Part shown: positions 15,001 to 27,000 of the stretch, piece after piece
How positions within the stretch are numbered: the stretch's first letter is position 1
Layout of the letters: each line of letters opens with the position of its first letter
Assembly (NCBI GenBank): GCA_947471745.1
Contig: CANJKZ010000425.1
Coordinates: 910,501-974,500 of the forward strand
Length of the DNA: 64,000 nucleotides
Source of the DNA: Closterium sp. Naga37s-1
Lineage: Eukaryota > Streptophyta > Zygnematophyceae > Desmidiales > Closteriaceae
Direction of reading: 5' to 3'
The notes under the pieces: generated by a model
Database searches by the model: none
Seen by the model: the letters and a program-made list of their open reading frames with translations, nothing else
What the model was told of the DNA's origin: nothing
Translations under genes and position numbers: made by a program

Positions 15001-18000
15001 CCACGGATGGGGTAGTTTGTGGGGCGCCAAGGATGGGGTAGTTTGTGGGGCGCCAAGGATGGGGTAGTTTGTGGGGCGCCACGGATGGGGTAGTTTGTGG
15101 GGCGCCACGGATGGGGTAGTTTGTGGGGCGCCAAGGATGGGGTAGTTTGTGGGGCGCCACGGATGGGGTAGTTTGTGGGGCGCCAAGGATGGGGTAGTTT
15201 GTGGGGCGCCACGGATGGGGTAGTTTGTGGGGCGCCAAGGATGGGGTAGTTTGTGGGGCGCCACGGATGGGGTAGTTTGTGGGGCGCCAAGGATGGGGTA
15301 GTTTGTGGGGCGCCACGGATGGGGTAGTTTGTGGGGCGCCAAGGATGGGGTAGTTTGTGGGGCGCCAAGGATGGGGTAGTTTGTGGGGCGCCACGGATGG
15401 GGTAGTTTGTGGGGCGCCAAGGATGGGGTAGTTTGTGGGGCGCCACGGATGGGGTAGTTTGTGGGGCGCCAAGGATGGGGTAGTTTGTGGGGCGCCACGG
15501 ATGGGGTAGTTTGTGGGGCGCCAAGGATGGGGTAGTTTGTGGGGCGCCAAGGATGGGGTAGTTTGTGGGGCGCCACGGATGGGGTAGTTTGTGGGGCGCC
15601 AAGGATGGGGTAGTTTGTGGGGCGCCACGGATGGGGTAGTTTGTGGGGCGCCAAGGATGGGGTAGTTTGTGGGGCGCCACGGATGGGGTAGTTTGTGGGG
15701 CGCCAAGGATGGGGTAGTTTGTGGGGCGCCAAGGATGGGGTAGTTTGTGGGGCGCCAAGGATGGGGTAGTTTGTGGGGCGCCAAGGATGGGGTAGTTTGT
15801 GGGGCGCCAAGGATGGGGTAGTTTTGTGGGGCGCCACGGATGGGGTAGTTTGTGGGGCGCCAAGGATGGGGTAGTTTGTGGGGCGCCAGGATGTGGGTAG
15901 TTTGTGGGGCGCCACGGATGGGGTAGTTTGTGGGGCGCCACGGATGGGGTAGTTTGTGGGGCGCCAAGGATGGGTGTAGTTTGTGGGGCCCAAGGATGGG
16001 GTAGTTTGTGGGGCGCCCAAGGATGGGGGAGTTTGTGGGGCGCCAAGGATGGGGTAGTTTGTGGGGCGCCACGGACTGGGGTAGTTTGTGTGGGCGCCAA
16101 GGATGGGGTAGTTTGTGGGGCGCCACGGATGGGGTAGTTTGTGGGGCGCCACGGATGGGGTAGTTTGTGGGGCGCCACGGATGGGGTAAGTTTGTGGGGC
16201 GCCAAGGATGGGTAGTTTGTGGGGCGCCACGGATGGGGTAGTTTGTGGGGCGCCAAGGATGGGGTAGTTTGTGGGGCGCCACGGATGGGGTAGTTTGTGG
16301 GGCGCCACGGATGGGGTAGTTTGTGGGGCGCCAAGGATGGGGTAGTTTGTGGGGCGCCAAGGATGGGGTAGTTTGTGGGGCGCCACGGATGGGGTAGTTT
16401 GTGGGGCGCCAAGGATGGGGTAGTTTGTGGGGCGCCACGGATGGGGTAGTTTGTGGGGCGCCAAGGATGGGGTAGTTTGTGGGGCGCCAAGGATGGGGTA
16501 GTTTGTGGGGCGCCAAGGATGGGGTAGTTTGTGGGGCGCCACGGATGGGGTAGTTTGTGGGGCGCCAAGGATGGGGTAGTTTGTGGGGCGCCACGGATGG
16601 GGTAGTTTGTGGGGCGCCAAGGATGGGGTAGTTTGTGGGGCGCCACGGATGGGGTAGTTTGTGGGGCGCCACGGATGGGGTAGTTTGTGGGGCGCCACGG
16701 ATGGGGTAGTTTGTGGGGCGCCAAGGATGGGGTAGTTTGTGGGGCGCCAAGGATGGGGTAGTTTGTGGGGCGCCACGGATGGGGTAGTTTGTGGGGCGCC
16801 ACGGATGGGGTAGTTTGTGGGGCGCCAAGGATGGGGTAGTTTGTGGGGCGCCACGGATGGGGTAGTTTGTGGGGCGCCACGGATGGGGTAGTTTGTGGGG
16901 GCGCCAAGGATGGGGTAGTTTGTGGGGCGCCACGGATGGGGTAGTTTGTGGGGCGCCAAGGATGGGGTAGTTTGTGGGGCGCCACGGATGGGGTAGTTTG
17001 TGGGGCGCCAAGGATGGGGTAGTTTGTGGGGCGCCACGGATGGGGTAGTTTGTGGGGCGCCAAGGATGGGGTAGTTTGTGGGGCGCCAAGGATGGGGTAG
17101 TTTGTGGGGGCCCACGGATGGGGTAGTTTGTGGGGCGCCAAGGATGGGGTAGTTTGTGGGGCGCCACGGATGGGGTAGTTTGTGGGGCGCCACGGATGGG
17201 GTAGTTTGTGGGGCGCCAAGGATGGGGTAGTTTGTGGGGCGCCACGGATGGGGTAGTTTGTGGGGCGCCACGGATGGGGTAGTTTGTGGGGCGCCACGGA
17301 TGGGGTAGTTTGTGGGGCGCCAAGGGATGGGGTAGGTTTGTGGGGCGCCACGGATGGGTAGTTTGTGGGGCGCCACCGGATGGGGTATTTGATGGGGCGC
17401 CAAGGATGGGTAGTTTTGTGGGGCGCCAAGGATGGGGTAGTTTGTGGGGCGCCAAGGATGGGGTAGTTTGTGGGGCGCCAAGGATGGGGTAGTTTGTGGG
17501 GCGCCACGGATGGGGTAGTTTTGTGGGGCGCCACGGATGGGGTAGTTGTGGGGCGCCAAGGATGGGGTAGTTTGTGGGGCGCCACGGATGGGGTAGTTTG
17601 TGGGGCGCCCACGGATGGGGTATTTGTGGGGCGCCAAGGATGGGGTAGTTTGTGGGGGCGCCAAGGATGGGGTAGTTTTGTGGGGCGCCAAGGATGGGGT
17701 AGTTTGTGGGGCGCCAAGGATGGGGTAGTTGTGGGGCGCCAAGGATGGGGTAGTTTGTGGGGCGCCAAGGATGGGGTAGTTTGTGGGGCGCCAAGGATGG
17801 GTAGTTTGTGGGGCGCCAAGGATGGGGTAGTTTGTGGGGCGCCACGGATGGGGTAGTTTGTGGGGCGCCACGGATGGGGTAGTTTGTGGGGCGCCAAGGA
17901 TTTTGGGGGGGTAGTTTTGTGGGGCGCCAACGGATGGGGTAGTTTGTGGGGGCGCACGGATGGGTAGTTTGTGGGGGCGCCAAGGATGGGGTAGTTTTGT

Positions 18001-21000
18001 GGGGCGCCACGGATGGGGTAGTTTGTGGGGCGCCAAGGATGGGGTAGTTTGTGGGGCGGCCACGGATGGGTAGTTTGTGGGGCGCCAAGGATGGGGTAGT
18101 TTTGTGGGGCGCCACGGATGGGGTAGTTTGTGGGGCGCCACGGATGGGGTAGTTTGTGGGGCGCCAAGGATGGGGTAGTTTGTGGGGCGCCACGGCTGGG
18201 GTAGTTTGTGGGGCGCCACGGATGGGGTAGTTTGTGGGGCGCCACGGATGGGGTAGTTTTGTGGGGCGCCAAGGATGGGTAGTTTGTGGGCGCCACGGAT
18301 GGGGTAGTTTGTGGGGCGCCAAGGATGGGGTAGTTTGTGGGGGCGCCACGGATGGGGTAGTTTGTGGGGCGCCACGGATGGGGTTAGTTTGTGGGGCGCC
18401 ACGGAATGGGGTAGTTTGTGGGGCGCCAAGGATGGGGTAGTTTGTGGGGGCGCCACGGATGGGGTAGTTTGTGGGGCGCCACGGATGGGGTAGTTTGTGG
18501 GGGCGCCAAGATGGGGTAGTTTGTGGGGCGCCACGGATGGGGTAGTTTGTGGGGCGCCACGGATGGGTAGTTTGTGGGGCGCCACGGATGGGGTAGTTTT
18601 GTGGGGCGCCACGGATGGGGTAGTTTGTGGGGCGCCACGGATGGGGTAGTTTGTGGGGCGCCAAGGATGGGGTAGTTTGTGGGGCGCCAAGGATGGGGTA
18701 GTTTGTGGGGCGCACGGATGGGGTAGTTTTGTGGGGCGCCAAGGATGGGTAGTTTGTGGGGCGCCACGGATGGGGTAGTTTGTGGGGCGCCACGGATGGG
18801 GTAGTTTGTGGGGCGCCAAGGATGGGGTAGTTTGTGGGGGCGCCACGGATGGGTAGTTTTGTGGGGCGCCACGGATGGGGTAAGTTTGTGGGGGCGCCAA
18901 GGATGGGTAGTTTGTGGGGCGCCACGGATGGGTAGTTTGTGGGGCGCCAGGGATGGGGTAGTTTGTGGGCGCCACGGATGGGGTAGTTTGTGGGGCGCCC
19001 ACGGATGGGGTAGTTTGTGGGGCGGCCAAGGATGGGGTAGTTTGTGGGCGCCAAGGATGGGGTAGTTGTGGGCCCCGGCTGGGTAGTTTGTGGGGCGCCA
19101 AGGATGGGGTAGTTTGTGGGGCGCCACGGATGGGGTAGTTTGTGGGGCGCCAAGGATGGGGTAGTTTGTGGGGCGCCACGGATGGGGGTAGTTTGTGGGG
19201 CGCCACGGATGGGGTATGTTTTGTGGGGCGCCACGGATGGGGTAGTTTGTGGGGCGCCACGGATGGGGGTAGTTTGTGGGGCGCCAAGGATGGGGTAGTT
19301 TGTGGGGCGCCACGGATGGGTTAGTTTGTGGGGCGCCACGGATGGGGTAGTTTGTGGGGCGCAAGGATGGGGTAGTTTGTGGGGCGCCACGGATGGGGTA
19401 GTTTGTGGGCGCCACGGATGGGGTAGTTTGTGGGGCGCCAAAGGATGGGGTAGTTTGTGGGGCGCCACGGATGGGGTAGTTTTGTGGGGCGCCACGGATG
19501 GGGTAGTTTGTGGGGCGCCACGGATGGGGTAGTTTGTGGGGCGCCAAGGATGGGGTAGTTTGTGGGGCGCCACGGATGGGGTAGTTGTGGGGCGCCAAGG
19601 ATGGGGTAGTTTGTGGGGCGCCAAGGATGGGGTAGTTTTGTGGGGCGCCACTGATGGGGTAGTTTGTGGGGCGCCACGGATGGGGTAGTTTGTGGGGGCC
19701 CAAGGATGGGGTAGTTTGTGGGGCGCCACGGATGGGGTAGTTTGTGGGGCGCCACGGATGGGGTTAGTTTGTGGGGGCGCCAAGGATGGGGTAGTTTGTG
19801 GGGCGCCAAGGATGGGGTAGTTTGTGGGGCGCCACGGATGGGGTAGTTTGTGGGGCGTCCAAGGATGGGGTAGTTTGTGGGGCGCCAAGGATGGGGTAGT
19901 TTGTGGGGCGCCAAGGATGGGGTAGTTTGTGGGGCGGCCACGGGATGGGGTAGTTTGATGGGGCGCCAAGGATGGGGTAGTTTGTGGGGCGCCACGGATG
20001 GGTAGTTTGTGGGGCGCCACGGATGGGGTAGTTGGGGGCGCCACGGGATGGGGTAGTTTGTGGGGCGCCACGGATGGGGTAGTTTGTGGGGCGCCAACGG
20101 ATGGGGTAGTTTGTGGGGCGCAAGGATGGGGTATGGGGTAGTTTGTGGGGCGCCACGGATGGGGTAGTTTGTGGGGCGCCACGGATGGGGTAGTTTGTGG
20201 GGCGCCAAGGATGGGGTAGTTTGTGGGGCGCCACGGATGGGGTAGTTTGTGGGGCGCCAAGGATGGGGTAGTTTGTGGGGCGCCACGGATGGGGTAGTTT
20301 GTGGGGCGCCACGGATGGGGTAGTTTGTGGGGCGCCACGGATGGGGTAGTTTGTGGGGCGCCAAGGATGGGGTAGTTTGTGGGGCGCCACGGATGGGGTA
20401 GTTTGTGGGGCGCCACGGATGGGGTAGTTTGTGGGGCGCCAAGGATGGGGTAGTTTGTGGGGCGCCAAGGATGGGGTAGTTTGTGGGGCGCCACGGATGG
20501 GGTAGTTTGTGGGGCGCCAAGGATGGGGTAGTTTGTGGGGCGCCAAGGATGGGGTAGTTTGTGGGGCGCCAAGGATGGGGTAGTTTGTGGGGCGCCACGG
20601 ATGGGGTAGTTTGTGGGGCGCCAAGGATGGGGTAGTTTGTGGGGCGCCACGGATGGGGTAGTTTGTGGGGCGCCAAGGATGGGGTAGTTTGTGGGGCGCC
20701 AAGGATGGGGTAGTTTGTGGGGCGCCACGGATGGGGTAGTTTGTGGGGCGCCACGGATGGGGTAGTTTGTGGGGCGCCAAGGATGGGGTAGTTTGTGGGG
20801 CGCCAAGGATGGGGTAGTTTGTGGGGCGCCACGGATGGGGTAGTTTGTGGGGCGCCACGGATGGGGTAGTTTGTGGGGCGCCAAGGATGGGGTAGTTTGT
20901 GGGGCGCCAAGGATGGGGTAGTTTGTGGGGCGCCACGGATGGGGTAGTTTGTGGGGCGCCAAGGATGGGGTAGTTTGTGGGGCGCCAAGGATGGGGTAGT

Positions 21001-24000
21001 TTGTGGGGCGCCAAGGATGGGGTAGTTTGTGGGGCGCCACGGATGGGGTAGTTTGTGGGGCGCCAAGGATGGGGTAGTTTGTGGGGCGCCACGGATGGGG
21101 TAGTTTGTGGGGCGCCAAGGATGGGGTAGTTTGTGGGGCGCCACGGATGGGGTAGTTTGTGGGGCGCCAAGGATGGGGTAGTTTGTGGGGCGCCACGGAT
21201 GGGGTAGTTTGTGGGGCGCCAAGGATGGGGTAGTTTGTGGGGCGCCAAGGATGGGGTAGTTTGTGGGGCGCCACGGATGGGGTAGTTTGTGGGCGCCAAG
21301 GATGGGGTAGTTTGTGGGCGCCAAGGATGGGGTAGTTTGTGGGCGCCACGGATGGGGTAGTTTGTGGGGCGCACGGATGGGGTAGTTTGTGGGGCGCCAA
21401 GGATGGGGTCGTTTGTGGGGCGCCACGGATGGGGTAGTTTGTGGGGCCGCACAAGGATGGGGTAGTTTGTGGGGCGCCAAGGATGGGGTAGTTTGTGGGG
21501 GGGCGCCAAGGGGATGGGTAAGTTTGTGGGCGCCAAGGATGGGGTAGTTTGTGGGGCGCCAAGGATGGGGTAGTTTGTGGGGCGGCCAAGGATGGGGTAG
21601 TTTGTGGGGCGCCAGGATGGGGTAGTTTGTGGGGCGCCAAGGATGGGGTAGTTTGTGGGGCGCCAAGGATGGGGTAGTTTGTGGGGCGCCACGGATGGGG
21701 TAGTTTGTGGGGCGCCAAGGATGGGGTAGTTTGTGGGGCGCCACGGATGGGGTAGTTTGTGGGGCGCCAAGGATGGGGTAGTTTGTGGGGCGCCACGGAA
21801 TGGGGTAGTTTGTGGGGCGCCAAGGATGGGGTAGTTTGTGGGCGCCACGGATGGTGGTAGTTTGTGGGGCGCCACGGATGGGGTAGTTTGTGGGGCGCCA
21901 AGGATGGGGGTAGTTTGTGGGGCGCCACGGATGGGGTAGTTTGTGGGGCGCCACGGATGGGGTAGTTTGTGGGGCGCCAAGGATGGGGTAGTTTGTGGGG
22001 CGCCAAGGATGGGGTAGTTTGTGGGCGCCAAGGATGGGGTAGTTTGTGGGGCGCCAAGGATGGGGTAGTTTGTGGGGCGCCACGGATGGGGTAGTTTGTG
22101 GGCGCCAAGGATGGGGTAGTTTGTGGGGCGCCAAGGATGGGGTAGTTTGTGGGGCGCCACGGATGGGGTAGTTTGTGGGGCGCCAAGGATGGGGTAGTTT
22201 GTGGGGCGCCACGGATGGGGTAGTTTGTGGGGCGCCAAGGATGGGGGTAGTTTGTGGGGCGCCACGGATGGGGTAGTTTGTGGGGCGCCACGGATGGGGT
22301 AGTTTGTGGGGCGCCAAGGATGGGGTAGTTTGTGGGGCGCCACGGATGGGGTAGTTTGTGGGGCGCCAAGGATGGGGTAGTTTGTGGGGCGCAACGGATG
22401 GGGTAGTTTGTGGGGCGCCACGGAATGGGGTAGTTTGTGGGGCGCCAAGGATGGGGTAGTTTGTGGGGCGCCACGGATGGGGTAGTTTGTGGGGCGCCCA
22501 AGGATGGGGGTAGTTTGTGGGGCGCCACGGATGGGGTAGTTTGTGGGGCGCCAAGGATGGGGTAGTTTGTGGGGCGCCAAGGATGGGGTAGTTTGTGGGG
22601 CGCCACGGATGGGGTAGTTTGTGGGGCGCCAAGGATGGGGTAGTTTGTGGGGCGCCAAGGATGGGGTTAGTTTGTGGGCGCCAAGGGATGGGGGTAGTTT
22701 GTGGGGCGCCACGGATGGGTGTAGTTTGTGGGGCGCCAAGGATGGGGTAGTTTGTGGGGCGCCACGGATGGGGTAGTTTGTGGGCGCCAAGGATGGGGTA
22801 GTTTGTGGGGCGCCAAGGATGGGGTAGTTTGTGGGGCGCCAAGGATGGGGTAGTTTGTGGGGCGCCACGGATGGGGTAGTTTTGTGGGGCGGCCAAGGAT
22901 GGGGTAGTTTGTGGGGCGCCCAAGGATGGGGTAGTTTGTGGGGCGCCAGGATGGGGTAGTTTTGTGGGGCGCCAAGGATGGGGTAGTTTGTGGGGCGCCA
23001 CGGATGGGGTAGTTTGTGGGGCGCCAAGGATGGGGTAGTTTGTGGGGCGCCACGGATGGGGTAGTTTGTGGGGCGCCACGGATGGGGTAGTTTGTGGGGC
23101 CCCACGGATGGGGTAGTTTGTGGGGCGCCAAGGATGGGTAGTTTGTGGGGCGCCAAGGATGGGGTAGTTTGTGGGGCGCCAAGGATGGGGTAGTTTGTGG
23201 GGCGCCAAGGATGGGGTAGTTTGTGGGGCGCCACGGATGGGGTAGTTTGTGGGGCGCCAAGGATGGGGTAGTTTGTGGGGCGCCAAGGATGGGGTAGTTT
23301 GTGGGGCGCCACGGATGGGGGTAGTTTGTGGGGCGCCACGGATGGGGTAGTTTGTGGGGCGCCACGGATGGGGTAGTTTGTGGGGCGCCAAGGATGGGGT
23401 AGTTTGTGGGGCGCCAAGGATGGGGTAGTTTTGTGGGGCGCCACGGATGGGTGTAGTTTGTGGGGCGCCAAGGATGGGGTAGTTTGTGGGGCGCCACGGA
23501 TGGGGTAGTTTGTGGGGCGCCAAGGATGGGGTAGTTTGTGGGGCGCCAAGGATGGGGTAGTTTTGTGGGGCGCCACGGATGGGGTAGTTTGTGGGGCGCC
23601 AAGGATGGGGTAGTTTGTGGGGCGCCAAGGATGGGGTAGTTTGTGGGGCGCCACGGATGGGGTAGTTTGTGGGGCGCCAAGGATGGGGTAGTTGTGGGGG
23701 CCCAAGGATGGGGTAGTTTGTGGGGCGCCAAGGATGGGGTAGTTTGTGGGGCGCCAAGGATGGGGTAGTTTGTGGGGCGCCACGGATGGGGTAGTTTGTG
23801 GGGCGCCAAGGATGGGGTAGTTTGTGGGGCGCCACGGATGGGGTAGTTTGTGGGGCGCCAAGGATGGGGTAGTTTGTGGGGCGCCACGGATGGGGTAGTT
23901 TGTGGGGCGCCAAGGATGGGGTAGTTTGTGGGGCGCCAAGGATGGGGTAGTTTGTGGGGCGCCACGGATGGGGTAGTTTGTGGGGCGCCAAGGATGGGGT

Positions 24001-27000
24001 AGTTTGGTGGGGCGCCACGGGGGTATTGTGGCGCCAGGAGGGGTAGTTTGTGGGGCGCCACGGATGGGGTAGTTTGTGGGGCGCCAAGGATGGGGTAGTT
24101 TGGTGGGGCGCCAAGGATGGGGTAGTTTGTGGGGCGCCAAGGATGGGGTAGTTTGTGGGGCGCCACGGATGGGGTAGTTTGTGGGGCGCCAAGGATGGGG
24201 TAGTTTGTGGGGCGCCACGGATGGGTTAGTTTGTGGGCGCCAAGGATGGGGTAGTTTGTGGGGCGCCAAGGATGGGGTAGTTTGTGCAGGGCGCCAAGGA
24301 TGGGTAGTTTGTGGGGCGCCACGGATGTGGTAGTTTGTGGGGCGCCAAGGATGGGGTAGTTTGTGGGGCGCCACGGATGGGGTAGTTTGTGGGGCGCCAA
24401 GGATGGGGTAGTTTGTGGGGCGCAGGATGGGGTAGTTTGTGGGGCGCCACGGATGGGGTAGTTTGTGGGGCGCCAGGATGGGGTAGTTGTGGGGCGCCAA
24501 GGATGGGGTAGTTTGTGGGGCGCCAAGGATGGGGTAGTTTTGTGGGGCGCCACGGATGGGGTAGTTTGTGGGGCGCCAAGGATGGGGTAGTTTGTGGGGC
24601 GCCAAGGATGGGGTAGTTTGTGGGGCGCCACGGATGGGGTAGTTTGTGGGGCGCCACGGATGGGGTAGTTTGTGGGGCGCCAAGGATGGGGTAGTTTGTG
24701 GGGCGCCAAGGATGGGGTAGTTTGTGGGGCGCCAAGGATGGGGTAGTTTGTGGGGCGCCAAGGATGGGGTAGTTTGTGGGGCGCCAAGGATGGGGTAGTT
24801 TGTGGGGCGCCACGGATGGGGTAGTTTGTGGGGCGCCACGGATGGGGTAGTTTGTGGGGCGCCACGGATGGGGTAGTTTGTGGGGCGCCACGGATGGGGT
24901 AGTTTGTGGGGCGCCAAGGATGGGGTAGTTTGTGGGGCGCCACGGATGGGGTAGTTTGTGGGGCGCCAAGGATGGGGTAGTTTGTGGGGCGCCACGGATG
25001 GGGTAGTTTGTGGGGCGCCAAGGATGGGGTAGTTTGTGGGGCGCCAAGGATGGGGTAGTTTGTGGGGCGCCAAGGATGGGGTAGTTTGTGGGGCGCCACG
25101 GATGGGGTAGTTTGTGGGGCGCCAAGGATGGGGTAGTTTGTGGGGCGCCACGGATGGGGTAGTTTGTGGGGCGCCAAGGATGGGGTAGTTTGTGGGGCGC
25201 CACGGATGGGGTAGTTTGTGGGGCGCCACGGATGGGGTAGTTTGTGGGGCGCCAAGGATGGGGTAGTTTGTGGGGCGCCAAGGATGGGGTAGTTTGTGGG
25301 GCGCCAAGGATGGGGTAGTTTGTGGGGCGCCAAGGATGGGGTAGTTTGTGGGGCGCCAAGGATGGGGTAGTTTGTGGGGCGCCAAGGATGGGGTAGTTTG
25401 TGGGGCGCCACGGATGGGGTAGTTTGTGGGGCGCCAAGGATGGGGTAGTTTGTGGGGCGCCACGGATGGGGTAGTTTGTGGGGCGCCAAGGATGGGGTAG
25501 TTTGTGGGGCGCCAAGGATGGGGTAGTTTGTGGGGCGCCACGGATGGGGTAGTTTGTGGGGCGCCAAGGATGGGGTAGTTTGTGGGGCGCCACGGATGGG
25601 GTAGTTGTGGGCGCAAGGATGGGTAGTTTGTGGGGCGCCAAGGATGGGGTAGTTTGTGGGGCGCCACGGATGGGGTAGTTTGTGGGGCGCCAGGATGGGG
25701 TAGTTTGTGGGGCGCCAAGGATGGGGTAGTTTGTGGGGCGCCACGGATGGGGTAGTTTTGTGGGGCGCCAAGGATGGGGTAGTTTGTGGGGCGCCAAGGA
25801 TGGGGTAGTTTGTGGGGCGGCCACGGATGGGGTAGTTTGTGGGGCGCCAAGGATGGGGTAGTTTGTGGGGCGCCAAGGATGGGGTAGTTTGTGGGGCGCC
25901 ACGGATGGGGTAGTTTGTGGGGCGCCAAGGATGGGGTAGTTTGTGGGGCGCAAGGATGGGGTAGTTTGTGGGCGCCAAGGATGGGGTAGTTTGTGGGGCG
26001 CCACGGATGGGGTAGTTTGTGGGGCGCCACGGATGGGGTAGTTATGTGGGGCGCCACGGATGGGGTAGTTTGTGGGGCGCCAAGGATGGGGTAGTTTGTG
26101 GGGCGCCAAGGATGGGGTAGTTTGTGGGGCGCCCAAGGGATGGGGTTAGTTGTGGGGCGCCAAGGATGGGGTAGTTTGTGGGGCGCCACGGATGGGGTAG
26201 TTTGTGGGGCGCCAAGGATGGGGTAGTTTGTGGGCGCCAAGGATGGGGGTAGTTTGTGGGCGCCACGGATGGGGTAGTTTTGTGGGGCGCCAAGGATGGG
26301 GTAGTTTGTGGGGGCGCCAAGGATGGGGTAGTTTGTGGGGCGCCACGGATGGGGTAGTTTGTGGGGCGCCACGGATGGGGTAGTTTGTGGGGCGCCAAGG
26401 ATGGGGTAGTTTGTGGGGCGCCACGGATGGGGTAGTTTGTGGGGCGCCAAGGATGGGGTAGTTGTGGGGCGCCAAGGATGGGGTAGTTTGTGGGCGCCAC
26501 GGATGGGGGTAGTTTGTGGGGCGCCACGGATGGGGTAGTTTGTGGGGCGCCAAGGATGGGGTAGTTTGTGGGGCGCCAAGGATGGGTAGTTTGTGGGGCG
26601 CCAAGGATGGGGTAGTTTGTGGGGCGCCAAGGATGGGGTAGTTTGTGGGGCGCCAAGGATGGGGTAGTTTGTGGGGCGCCACGGATGGGGTAGTTTGTGG
26701 GGCGCCACGGATGGGGTAGTTTGTGGGGCGCCAAGGATGGGTAGTTTGTGGGGCGCCACGGATGGGGTAGTTTGTGGGGCGCCAAGGATGGGGTAGTTTG
26801 TGGGGCGCCAAGGATGGGGTAGTTTGTGGGGCGCCAAGGATGGGGTAGTTTGTGGGGCGCCACGGATGGGGTAGTTTGTGGGGCGCCAAGGATGGGGTAG
26901 TTTGTGGGGCGCCAAGGATGGGGTAGTTTGTGGGGCGCCACAGGATGGGGTAGTTTGTGGGGCGCCAAGGATGGGGTAGTTTGTGGGGCGCCAAGGATGG